The notes below the pieces were generated by a model. It ran no database searches, was not told the DNA's origin, and was given only the letters and a program-made list of their open reading frames with translations. Of a stretch of DNA of 32,500 bases, positions 7,354 to 16,020 are shown in pieces. Position 1 is the first letter of the stretch, and every line of letters begins with the position of its first letter. A program made the position numbers and the translations under genes. Origin of the DNA: Balneolaceae bacterium (GTDB lineage: Bacteria; Bacteroidota; Rhodothermia; Balneolales; Balneolaceae); the NCBI GenBank assembly GCA_007123985.1, contig SLGA01000085.1:1-32500 (forward strand), written 5' to 3'.

Positions 7354-8027
7354 TCCTTAAATCTGTAACCTACTCCTTTTACAGTCTCAATATAATGATC
7401 TCCAAGTTTTTCCCTTATTTTTCTTACGTGCACATCCACGGTTCGGTCCACCACGTAAATATTGTCTCCCCACACTTTGTTTAGCAGTGTTTGGCGATCG
7501 CGAACTTTCCCGCGCTTACTTGCAAGGTAGTAAAGTAGTTCAAACTCTTTTCTTGGAAGCTGAAACTCCTCCTTGCCTTTTATTACAAGATATCGGTCTT
7601 TATCAATTTCAAGATCGTGGACTTTCAGTTTCTGTATTTTTTCTTCATTCCCGTCAAACCGCCTTAAAACTGCTTTAATTCTGGAAATCAGTTTTGTAGT
7701 GCTTATTGGTTTTGTGATGAAATCATCCGCACCTTTATTCAGACTTTCAACTTCTGTTTTTTCATCGCTGCGGGCGGTAAGAAAAATGATCGGGATATTT
7801 TTTAGTTCGGCGTCATCTCGCATCCGGTCGCACACTTCAATGCCATCCATTTGCGGCATCATAATATCGAGCAAAACAAGATTGGGTTTGTACTCTCTGG
7901 CCATGGAGATTCCATCAAGGCCATTATCGGCTCTTAAAACCTCAAAGCCTTCTTTTCTCAGGTTATATTCAATCAGATCGAGCAGATCCTGTTCATCGTC
8001 AACTACAAGAATGGTTTGTTTCGACAA
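7350..8027 (-). CDS. OmpR/PhoB-family response regulator
   Basis: ILVVDDEQDLLDLIEYNLRKEGFEVL, LLDIMMPQMDG, KPISTTKL, winged-helix VWGDNIYVVDRTVDVHVRKIREKLG. Overlaps the kinase start by 4 nt. Confidence 0.93.
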   Translation of the reverse strand: MSKQTILVVDDEQDLLDLIEYNLRKEGFEVLRADNGLDGISMAREYKPNLVLLDIMMPQMDGIEVCDRMRDDAELKNIPIIFLTARSDEKTEVESLNKGADDFITKPISTTKLISRIKAVLRRFDGNEEKIQKLKVHDLEIDKDRYLVIKGKEEFQLPRKEFELLYYLASKRGKVRDRQTLLNKVWGDNIYVVDRTVDVHVRKIREKLGDHYIETVKGVGYRFKE

Positions 8028-8071
8028 AGCTGTAATAGTTTGTTGCGATTATTTAACGGCTTTCGTTATAG

Positions 8072-8079
8072 CAAAGATA
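8072..8079 (-). promoter_or_regulatory. Bacteroidota-type -7 element TAnnTTTG upstream of the response regulator
   Basis: TATCTTTG on the minus strand, inside an 8-bp inverted repeat TTCGTTAT(8062-8069)/ATAACGAA(8077-8084). No good -33 element was found. Confidence 0.3.
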
Positions 8080-8101
8080 ACGAACAAACATTAAGCCAAT
8101 G

Positions 8102-8695
8102 TTATCTTTTGCGGCTGGCCAGGGCCTGCTTCACAATGTCTGAAACGGAGGCATCTGCATTTTTTGCGGCAATCTGGTTCACCATCTGCGAAGAATCCCG
8201 CTTGCTGAACCCAAGTGCTTCAAGTGCAGAAATAGCTTCTTCATGGCGGTTTCTGCCTTCCGCCTTGCCTGAAATTACCGAAGGTTGCGATTCATCAAAT
8301 AGTTTGTCTTTCAGCTCCAGAACCATACGCTCTGCCGTCTTTTTGCCTATACCCGATATACCCGAAAGTGCTGATGTATTTTGCGTTACTATTGCTTCCA
8401 TCAAAGCCGGGGCCGGCATGCCGGAAAGAATGGTTAACCCCAGTTTAGGCCCGATGCCCTTTACAGTGATAAGCCGTTCAAACAGATTTTTTTCTTTTTG
8501 TGATGCAAACCCGAATAACCTCTGTTCACTCTCTGTAAAATGATGATAGATAAGCAGTTTTACCGCTTCGCCAGCGGCTGGCAGAGTGCTCAGTGTCTGG
8601 TTTGAAATTTCCACACCATATCCCACACCGTTTACATCAATCACGCATTCATTATCGCGCTTCCATGCCAATTTTCCGTTCAGGTAGGAAATCAT
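8102..8695 (-). CDS. ruvA: Holliday junction branch migration protein RuvA
   Basis: MISYLNGKLAWKRDNECVIDVNGVGYGVEIS, FERLITVKGIGPKLGLTILSGM, GISGIGKKTAERMVLELKDK. Confidence 0.95.
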   Translation of the reverse strand: MISYLNGKLAWKRDNECVIDVNGVGYGVEISNQTLSTLPAAGEAVKLLIYHHFTESEQRLFGFASQKEKNLFERLITVKGIGPKLGLTILSGMPAPALMEAIVTQNTSALSGISGIGKKTAERMVLELKDKLFDESQPSVISGKAEGRNRHEEAISALEALGFSKRDSSQMVNQIAAKNADASVSDIVKQALASRKR

Positions 8696-8792
8696 TTGCC
8701 TTCTCTGATATTATGCCATTAACGTTGGTTTAAAAATTGACAGCAGTCAGTTTACAGTTGGCAAATTTATAAACTGTGTATTGTCAACATTG

Positions 8793-9380
8793 TCAGTGTT
8801 CTTTTACCCTTTCCGGATTATCCTGAATAAATGCTGCCCAGGACGATTTTTTGTTGTTCTGATGCATTTTCTTCGAACCGCCTGTTGAATTCTGATTCCC
8901 TGAATGCGCAAAGTGGCACCACGCTACTGCAAGTGCATCGGTTGCATCACCGCTTAGATCATCCACGGAGATATTCAGCATTTTTTGCAGCATAAACGCC
9001 ACCTGCTTTTTACTGGCATTACCATTACCGGTTATTGCCTTTTTTACCGCTTTGGGGTAATACTCAGCAACAGGCAGCTTTTGATTGGTAATTGCAAGAA
9101 TAGCTGCTGCCTGTGCGCGGCCAAGTTTCAGCATAGCAAGAGGATCTACACCATAAACCGGTGTTTCTACTGCACACATATCCGGCTTAAACTGTTTGAT
9201 AATTTTGGTGATCTCCTCAAAAATATACTGCAGCCTCTCGGTATGCTCTTCCATCTGATCCATCCGCAGTACATCGCAGCACTCCACGGATAATCGGGAA
9301 TTTTTCTCAACAAGAATGGCAAAACCTGTTGCCCGAGAACCGGGATCAATACCAAGAATTTTTGTTGCCATTCTGCTCAC
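8793..9380 (-). CDS. ruvC: Crossover junction endodeoxyribonuclease RuvC
   Basis: KILGIDPGSRATGFAILVE, CAVETPVYGVDPLAMLKLGRAQAAAI, GNASKKQV, DATDALAVAWCHF. Confidence 0.95.
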   Translation of the reverse strand: MSRMATKILGIDPGSRATGFAILVEKNSRLSVECCDVLRMDQMEEHTERLQYIFEEITKIIKQFKPDMCAVETPVYGVDPLAMLKLGRAQAAAILAITNQKLPVAEYYPKAVKKAITGNGNASKKQVAFMLQKMLNISVDDLSGDATDALAVAWCHFAHSGNQNSTGGSKKMHQNNKKSSWAAFIQDNPERVKEH

Positions 9381-9437
9381 ACTAAGAGTTCAATTTCCGG
9401 CCTGATGGATTATCCTTCCGGAAATTGTTATTAAAAT

Positions 9438-10286
9438 TTACGCTTCATTCTCTTCATCGCCGGCGTAGAGCCTTACCAGTCCATCGATCATCTCTTCCGA
9501 GATTCCTGATGTAACAAATCCGCCGTCGTGATAGAGATTTTGCATGGTTACTTTACGGGTAAGATCAGAGAAAAGAGTTACGCAATAGTCGGCACATTCA
9601 TCAGCGGTGGGGTTTCCTAAAGGTGCAATTTTATCGGCAAAGGTGTACATGCTGTCAAAACCCTTTATACCTGTTCCGGCTGATGTTTTTGTTGGTGCCT
9701 GGGAAACAGTATTTACACGAACTCCGCGTTTTGCAAGACGGCTGCCATAATTTCTGGCGATGCTTTCAAGCAGAGCCTTGGCATCGTTCATGTCGGAATA
9801 TTTTGAGAATATTCGCTGCGCACCGATATATGAAAGCGCAACAACACTGGCTCCATCATTCAGTACACCGGTCTTTTCGGCATAGTTAAGAACTTTATGC
9901 AGTGAAATAGCTGAAATATCCAGTGTTTGATTGAGCCAGGTATAGTTCAAATCGTTGTACTCTACTTTCTTGCGGATATTGGGAGACATGCCGATTGCAT
10001 GCAATATAAAATCCACACCGCCCAGCTCTTCTTTGGTTTTGTTCATGAGCGCTTCCACATCCTCTTCACTGCTTACATCGCATGGAATAATGGGCGCGTT
10101 TGTTGCCTCTGAGAGCGCATCGAGCGTTCCAAGACGAAGCGCGATTGGAGCATTTGAAAGAACGAAATCGGCTCCTTCACGTTTACAGGCCAGCGCAATT
10201 CTCCAGGCGATGCTTCTGTCATCCAGCGCGCCAAAAATAATTCCTTTCTTTCCCTTTAGTAATCCATATCCTTTCTGATCAGACAT
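9438..10286 (-). CDS. fabI: Enoyl-[acyl-carrier-protein] reductase (FabI type)
   Basis: LLKGKKGIIFGALDDRSIAWRIALACKREGADFVLS, HAIGMSPNIRKK, YSDMNDAKALLESIARNYGSRLAKRGVRVNTVSQAPTKT. Confidence 0.92.
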   Translation of the reverse strand: MSDQKGYGLLKGKKGIIFGALDDRSIAWRIALACKREGADFVLSNAPIALRLGTLDALSEATNAPIIPCDVSSEEDVEALMNKTKEELGGVDFILHAIGMSPNIRKKVEYNDLNYTWLNQTLDISAISLHKVLNYAEKTGVLNDGASVVALSYIGAQRIFSKYSDMNDAKALLESIARNYGSRLAKRGVRVNTVSQAPTKTSAGTGIKGFDSMYTFADKIAPLGNPTADECADYCVTLFSDLTRKVTMQNLYHDGGFVTSGISEEMIDGLVRLYAGDEENEA

Positions 10287-10439
10287 ACATCAAAGCTTTT
10301 TGGTTAATTGATTATTACTGAGGAGAAAATAACATGTTCGTCCATCACATAGAAATATTAAGTGAGATTAGAATATCGCAGGGTGCAACAGAATAGGGGT
10401 AAATGAGTGCTATTCCCTCCCTCCGAAAACTATTTATGC

Positions 10440-11309
10440 CTACCTTATCCGAAATAACCGGTTGATATTAAAGCCAAACCGAAACTCACGGTCAAAGAAA
10501 TTACCGTTCTCCGATGATATCAGGTAAGATTCGTTGAGTGCCCTTGAGGTGGTGAAAAACATTTGGAAAACATGGCCACCTGTCTCAATATCAATACCGA
10601 TACCAATGTTATTTGTGAGATTTTCCGCATCGGTAAGTGGTGGAATGTATTGAAATGAAAGTGCCGTTCTTGAAGCAAATTTATAACGACCACCAATACC
10701 AACACTGTAGTATGTGTTTATTTCGGGATCTGAGATGTTCAGCTCCGGTCCTGTGCGATTAAAATAGACCGCCATAGGTACAACCATCAAGCTGAAATCA
10801 CTGCTGAATTTTCTCGCAATAGGTAGAGCAAGACTGAAATTAAGCCGATCTGAAAATGAATAATCCTCATCCAAAAAACCAAAACTTGATGTGTTTATCC
10901 CCACGGAGGGCGCAATGGTTACAGAGATTGGCATCGAACCATCAGTTCGCTGACTTAAAAGAGCAATACGTGCATTCACATCATACACCTTGTCCATACT
11001 GGAGCGGCCAAATCCTATCGAAAAATTGTCACCAAAACCATACTCAAAACTAAAACGAACATTAGCCCCCTGATCCACCCCCCAAAGATCGCCGGCACCA
11101 CTGTTCACTTCACCAAAGGTGTGCATGATTGAGTAATGAAGTTCGCCCCGTGAAAGTGGCTCAACCGTGAAAAGATTGATATTTCTGGGAGCCATAAAGG
11201 TTAGTTCAACTGCGGTATCCTGTTCTACTCTCTCTCTTTGAAGCTGACCAAACAGTATGGAAGGATACAGTATAAGTGTAATGAGTACGATAAAAACTTG
11301 TGACCGCAT
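10440..11309 (-). CDS. DUF5777-like outer-membrane beta-barrel protein
   Basis: SRGELHYSIMHTFGEVNSGAGDLWGVDQGANVRFSFEYGFGDNFSIGFGRSS; signal peptide; adjacent to YceI. Confidence 0.75.
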   Translation of the reverse strand: MRSQVFIVLITLILYPSILFGQLQRERVEQDTAVELTFMAPRNINLFTVEPLSRGELHYSIMHTFGEVNSGAGDLWGVDQGANVRFSFEYGFGDNFSIGFGRSSMDKVYDVNARIALLSQRTDGSMPISVTIAPSVGINTSSFGFLDEDYSFSDRLNFSLALPIARKFSSDFSLMVVPMAVYFNRTGPELNISDPEINTYYSVGIGGRYKFASRTALSFQYIPPLTDAENLTNNIGIGIDIETGGHVFQMFFTTSRALNESYLISSENGNFFDREFRFGFNINRLFRIR

Positions 11310-11339
11310 AGATTTTTATACCTTTTTTTGATTGGTTTG

Positions 11340-11894
11340 TTATTCGCGGGGATATAACAAAATTGAAATGTTAACGGTCTGTTCCTCTGCAAGTTCATAA
11401 AAAAGAACACGAGGCCTGTCGATGTTATAATCATCGAGAAGAATAACCCAGCTCGCTTCAAGCAATAGCCCGTCGGGAGTTGGCTCAAGGGTTCCTTCAA
11501 CTTCTATTTCTCGCTCAACACCGTTAATTGAAAACTTACCGAGTGTTTTAACCTGTTGCTTTGCCTGATTTTCTGAATCAAAATCGGTTAACAAGCTGCC
11601 TGTAAATTCAGCAAATGGAAATCTATCCGTATTAAGATAGGTACTTCGCATATCCCGGTTTCTGCGCTGAATTCCTGTATCAATTGTAGTAAGATCTACA
11701 TAGAAATCAATCAGATTTTCGTCCAGGTCAATAAGGCCGGTAAGGTGATTGCTCACCCCTTTAAATTCAAGAAGCGGCGCAGTGGATATAAATTCAACAT
11801 ATCCGTCTTCTGCCATGTAGGCCTGGGCAGATACTTCATCAAACCGAACCAATAGAAGTGGCACCACAAAAAGCAAAAGGAGATATTTTTTCAT
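11340..11894 (-). CDS. YceI-family periplasmic protein
   Basis: VEFISTAPLLEFKGVSNHLTGLIDL, RNRDMRSTYLNTDRFPFAEFTGSL, FSINGVEREIEVEGTLE. Confidence 0.85.
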   Translation of the reverse strand: MKKYLLLLFVVPLLLVRFDEVSAQAYMAEDGYVEFISTAPLLEFKGVSNHLTGLIDLDENLIDFYVDLTTIDTGIQRRNRDMRSTYLNTDRFPFAEFTGSLLTDFDSENQAKQQVKTLGKFSINGVEREIEVEGTLEPTPDGLLLEASWVILLDDYNIDRPRVLFYELAEEQTVNISILLYPRE

Positions 11895-11896
11895 GT

Positions 11897-12388
11897 CTAT
11901 TTTTCTATTGTGATTTTATTCTCTTCAACGGTAACCGTGAACTCCGTAAGATTACTCGCCGCCGGGCCTCTTACCACACTGCCTGATGTATCAAATCGTG
12001 AGCCATGGCATGTGCACTCAAACAAATTATTTGAGAATTGCCAGTTGGTTGAGCAACCCTGATGCGTACATACACTTGTAAAAGATCGATACGAATCTCC
12101 ATCAACATTCACAATCAGGGTATTGGCTGCCGTGATGAGCAACCAGCCGCCCTGGCTTAATAAATCTGAAACAGAGTTATTTGTTAGGTCTATTTCGATC
12201 GTATTTCCTCCGCCCAGTATGGTGATGGCTCCATCATCCGAGGGAACTTGTGGAGGCTGCTCGCTTCCGGCATCTGTCGAGTTGCTGCAACCGTAAAATC
12301 CGATTCCAAGTGCAGATACAATACTTACCGAAGCTGCTGTTCTTAAAAATTCTTTCCTGCTGACTGACTTTCCTGTTGTTATCTTCAT
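11897..12388 (-). CDS. Rieske [2Fe-2S] domain lipoprotein
   Basis: CTHQGCSTNWQFSNNLFECTCHGSRFDTSGSVVRGPA. N-terminal SRKEFLRTAASVSIVSALGIGFYGC suggests an export signal and lipobox. Confidence 0.9.
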   Translation of the reverse strand: MKITTGKSVSRKEFLRTAASVSIVSALGIGFYGCSNSTDAGSEQPPQVPSDDGAITILGGGNTIEIDLTNNSVSDLLSQGGWLLITAANTLIVNVDGDSYRSFTSVCTHQGCSTNWQFSNNLFECTCHGSRFDTSGSVVRGPAASNLTEFTVTVEENKITIEK

Positions 12389-12702
12389 GTGATTCTATTT
12401 TTTTGAGGTTATGCGATTAAATTCAAATTTTTGGGTTTATCGTTCCGCATTACCCCTCTTTTTATAACTACGAAATAAACCCGAAACCGGATGGTTGACG
12501 TTTATTTTTCAGGAAATCTCAAACCTCACCTACTTAACTTCATTGTGCACAATTGGTAAGGAGTGTGAGTGATATTTTTATGTTTCACTAAGAAGTGTCT
12601 GATTCTTTTTTTATTCTGTGAGCTGAACGTTTTACGATTGTTACGTTTTTTTTAGCAATAACAATCCGGTTACCCTCAACACTTCGTATAATTAATTAGA
12701 GC

Positions 12703-13314
12703 TTGATCGTTTACTGGCTGATATACTTTATTGGATTTGCTTTCCAGTCGAAAGATGAGGAACGAGAATGGATGTATCTCGTGCAGAATGGTGATGTAGA
12801 TGCTATGAAAGAACTGTATCACAGATATAAAAACCTGCTGTTTGGATTGATTTTAGCCATCCTTAAAAACCGGCAGGAAGCCGAAGATTGCCTGCAGGAG
12901 GTTTTTACACAGGCATGGGAAAAAGCAGCTCAATTTGATGCAGCAAAAGGAAATGCCTATAGCTTTCTGGTAACCATGGCACGAAATAAAGCAATAGACA
13001 GAACCCGCTCACGGGCTTTTAAAGATGCTGATAAAGAAGATCACATCATCAACGATTTTACACTTACACCCGAAAGCGATGAAAATAATCCCCAGGAAAA
13101 TCTTGAACTTGCTGAACGGGCTGCAAAGGTAAAAGAAGCTTTAAAAAAATTGAATAAAAATGAGAGGCAGGTTCTTTACGTTTCTTATTACAATGGATTA
13201 AGCCAGTCGGAAATTTCAGAAAAGATGAATATACCCCTTGGTACTGTGAAATACAGAATGCGGCAGGGCATGATTAAACTGAAAGAGATGCTTCTGGCAG
13301 AGGATATTCACTAA
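12703..13314 (+). CDS. ECF-type RNA polymerase sigma factor (SigK-like)
   Basis: EDCLQEVFTQAWEKAAQFDAAKGNAYSFLVTMARNKAIDRTRSR, LSQSEISEKMNIPLGTVKYRMRQGMIKLKEML. The TTG start at 12703 is uncertain; the internal ATG at EWMYLVQNG is an alternative. Confidence 0.92.
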   Translation: MIVYWLIYFIGFAFQSKDEEREWMYLVQNGDVDAMKELYHRYKNLLFGLILAILKNRQEAEDCLQEVFTQAWEKAAQFDAAKGNAYSFLVTMARNKAIDRTRSRAFKDADKEDHIINDFTLTPESDENNPQENLELAERAAKVKEALKKLNKNERQVLYVSYYNGLSQSEISEKMNIPLGTVKYRMRQGMIKLKEMLLAEDIH

Positions 13315-14105
13315 TGGATAATCAGGAAAAACATACCGATTTCGAAGCGCTTTGTGCAGGATATGTACTTGGCGCACTGAGCGAGGAAGAAGTGACCTCC
13401 TTTGAGAAACGGCTGCTAAGTGCCTCTTCTGAAGAGCAGAAGCTTCTGCAGGAACTGAAAACTGTTAGGGATGAAATGGCACTCTCCGCCGGGTTTGAAA
13501 CACCATCTCAAGAGGTTGAAAAGAAGCTTTTCAATACCCTCCCGGAAAAAAAGTCTACCACACAGCCTGTTAAAAAAAGTACCCCTCTTATTCCCCTCTG
13601 GGCTTATAAAGCCGCGGCAGCACTTCTATTAATAGGTGCAATAGCCCTCGCAAATTTAAACCTCAATCTATCTGATACGGTAACCGAACAGCAAACTCAA
13701 ATTACGGAGCTTCAAACTGAACTTGAACGGCAGGATCAGTTATTAAATGTATTGGCTGCACGTGAAGTTACCTTGATTATGATGGGAGGCCTTGATCCAA
13801 GCCCCGATGGTTTTGGTAAAATTTTATGGGATCCCGAAAACCGTCAGGCCGTGCTTCAGCTTGCCAATTTGCCCACACCACCTGCCGACAAAGATTACCA
13901 GCTATGGCTTATTAAAGACGGGCAGGATCCAATAAGCGCCGGTGTGTTTAATTTCGAGCAGCCTTCAACCGATCTTTTCTTTAAAGTAGAGCAGCTGGAA
14001 GAAGCACCATCTCCTGTATCGAATGCATTCGCTGTTACACTCGAGCCGGCCGGTGGTATGCCACAACCCACCGGAGATATGTTCTTACTGGGTGCTCAGG
14101 AGTAA
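13314..14105 (+). CDS. Membrane anti-sigma factor (RskA-like)
   Basis: Overlaps the sigma gene by 1 nt. N-terminal YVLGALSEEEVTSFE, single TM, C-terminal LPTPPADKDYQLWLIKDGQDPISAGVF and AVTLEPAGGMPQPTG. Confidence 0.9.
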   Translation: MDNQEKHTDFEALCAGYVLGALSEEEVTSFEKRLLSASSEEQKLLQELKTVRDEMALSAGFETPSQEVEKKLFNTLPEKKSTTQPVKKSTPLIPLWAYKAAAALLLIGAIALANLNLNLSDTVTEQQTQITELQTELERQDQLLNVLAAREVTLIMMGGLDPSPDGFGKILWDPENRQAVLQLANLPTPPADKDYQLWLIKDGQDPISAGVFNFEQPSTDLFFKVEQLEEAPSPVSNAFAVTLEPAGGMPQPTGDMFLLGAQE

Positions 14106-14134
14106 ACAGGTTTTACTCAAGTGCAATCAAAAGC

Positions 14135-14839
14135 TTAATATGAAACACCAGTAAAGAGATCCATCAAGGCGCGCCACCAATCCCACTCCGCCGCGAAATG
14201 CATCATTATCTGTTGGGTCACCATCAACCCGAAGGCCATCACGTAAGGGAGCCGGACTTTTCCTTTTCTTTTGTCATCAAAAATGAGAAGTAGCAGCACA
14301 ACATTGATAAGCAGGTAGGATACATGCAATGATTTACCAAAAGAGTCTACCCATGGTACATGAAACAGAAGTCTTGTTAATGCGGGTATCAGCGGGCCAA
14401 AAATAGTGCAGGCCATATAGCGGGCATGATATTGTGTATCTCGCACATTTTTGATGGCAAGTGCGTAGAAAAGAACGAACTGAATCAATACAAACAGATC
14501 GATAAACGCAAGCCTGTATGCAAGCGGACCGTAGGCAGGGTTGCTGAGCATAATATGCATCATCATTACTCCACCAATAACGACAAGTGGTACAACTAAA
14601 AATGTGGATCGGCCAACCATTCTGTGCAATTTCATTTTATTTAAGCGGTACAGCAGGGGCTGGATAATGAGTATGAGCATCCAGAGAGAAGCTGTAATGC
14701 CATGAAAATGATGAGCTGCTCCGGTTTCTCCAAGCCTGCTAAAATAGGATGGCCAAAACCCCGCCACCGTGACGGCAAAGGCGAGTAAAAAATAAAGGTA
14801 AGCTCTTGAATAAAAATTACTGCCCGGTTTTATATCCAT
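14135..14839 (-). CDS. Multi-pass membrane protein of unknown function
   Basis: About 6-7 hydrophobic segments with conserved-looking His residues (AAHHFHGITASLW, KMKLHRMVG). Confidence 0.7.
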   Translation of the reverse strand: MDIKPGSNFYSRAYLYFLLAFAVTVAGFWPSYFSRLGETGAAHHFHGITASLWMLILIIQPLLYRLNKMKLHRMVGRSTFLVVPLVVIGGVMMMHIMLSNPAYGPLAYRLAFIDLFVLIQFVLFYALAIKNVRDTQYHARYMACTIFGPLIPALTRLLFHVPWVDSFGKSLHVSYLLINVVLLLLIFDDKRKGKVRLPYVMAFGLMVTQQIMMHFAAEWDWWRALMDLFTGVSY

Positions 14840-14971
14840 AATTCCCCCCTTTTTTAAATTGAATTTGGACTTCCTTTACAATCGGAATTTATATAACTAT
14901 AAGCCATAATACCTGAACCAACCGGAAATATGTTGCAACCGCGATCTCAGGAGCAGAGTTTTATACTGTGT

Positions 14972-15844
14972 TTATCTCCCAAACGGAATTGTAACCCCCA
15001 GCCAGGGGAGGCCAATGAAACCATCGGCATCATCAAGTGGACTGAAAAGACCGAAATCAACGGCAAAATTTTCGGATGTCCATCGTGCCCCAATGGATCC
15101 AATACCCGTTACACCTGCTTCAGGTATGAAATAATTCTCGGAAAGAAGATAGACACGGCGGCTTACCCTTATCATGCCGCTAACATTAATCAAAGGTGTA
15201 CTTGAAACTTCATCTCCCGCATATCCATATCCAATAGCTACAGACAGGTTTCTATCGCGGTTGCCAAGTGTACCCACTCCGTATAAAATCCCCAGGGGGT
15301 CAGGGTCAGAACCTATTACGCCCCCAATCATTGCACCAGCACCAAGGTAAAATTTATCCTTTGCTATAGGAAAACTTACTTTTGGGAGAATCCAAACCGG
15401 AGTTGAAGATGACCCAAAAAGAAAGAGCGGAACAATACCGCCGCCAACCGAAAAGTTATCGGACACCCCATAATTCACATTGTTGAAAAGCACCCAGGTA
15501 TTTTGATAATATCCTTTTCCTTTTTCGAGCCCTATTGCGTTAGGGGCAAAAAAGTACCGGGTTGCCTGTGGATTGGAGTGCCAGTAAACACCATCACGAA
15601 TTCTGTTCTGATCAATGCGGGCAATGCTCCTGATGTTACTTCGCTGAATGGTTACGGTACCAATAGATTCGGATCGAAGCACAACTTCATTCTCATCTTC
15701 TGAAATGATCTGCCCTACAAACACATTGCCGTCTCGGGTCTCAATCCGATAAAAATCATCTGATTGTGAAAGTGCAACGGACGGATTCACTGTAATTGCG
15801 ATCAACGGAATCAAAAAAAACAGAACAATGGTGATATTTTTCAT
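14972..15844 (-). CDS. Predicted outer-membrane/beta-barrel protein
   Basis: Signal peptide ...PSVALSQS, RIETRDGNVFVGQIISEDENEVVLRSESIGTVTI N-terminal module, then Gly-rich strands ending WLGVTIPFGR. Confidence 0.7.
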   Translation of the reverse strand: MKNITIVLFFLIPLIAITVNPSVALSQSDDFYRIETRDGNVFVGQIISEDENEVVLRSESIGTVTIQRSNIRSIARIDQNRIRDGVYWHSNPQATRYFFAPNAIGLEKGKGYYQNTWVLFNNVNYGVSDNFSVGGGIVPLFLFGSSSTPVWILPKVSFPIAKDKFYLGAGAMIGGVIGSDPDPLGILYGVGTLGNRDRNLSVAIGYGYAGDEVSSTPLINVSGMIRVSRRVYLLSENYFIPEAGVTGIGSIGARWTSENFAVDFGLFSPLDDADGFIGLPWLGVTIPFGR

Positions 15845-15942
15845 AGTAAAATTACTCTTTAATTTTTATCGATAATACAGAGTAATTAAAATCTTTCCTA
15901 CATGATATCAGGTATTTACGCGCACACTTATGTATAAAAAAA

Positions 15943-15969
15943 GAACCGGACATTACTCATGCCCGGCTC
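15943..15969 (-). terminator. Rho-independent terminator of the triple-repeat lipoprotein gene
   Basis: Minus strand GAGCCGGGCAT-GAGTA-ATGTCCGGTTC followed by TTTTTTT. Confidence 0.75.
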
Positions 15970-16020
15970 CTGACCCATTATAAATAATGGAACTTGAGGG
16001 ATCGAAGTTGATGAAGGAGT

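Noticed and set aside
7573-8543. Overlapping plus-strand ORFs (173 and 175 aa) opposite phoB-like and ruvA
   Set aside because: Antisense to two confidently identified genes; no recognisable domain.
8725-8800. CAGT/ACTG-rich ruvA-ruvC spacer (ttgacagcagtcagtttacagttggcaaa...aactgtgtattgtcaacattgtcagtg)
   Set aside because: Looks like degenerate short repeats or loose inverted pieces, with no consistent period or clean stem.
14100-14118. GAGTAAA/TTTACTC hairpin between convergent anti-sigma and membrane protein genes
   Set aside because: Only 7 bp, AT-rich, no T-run; too weak to call a terminator.
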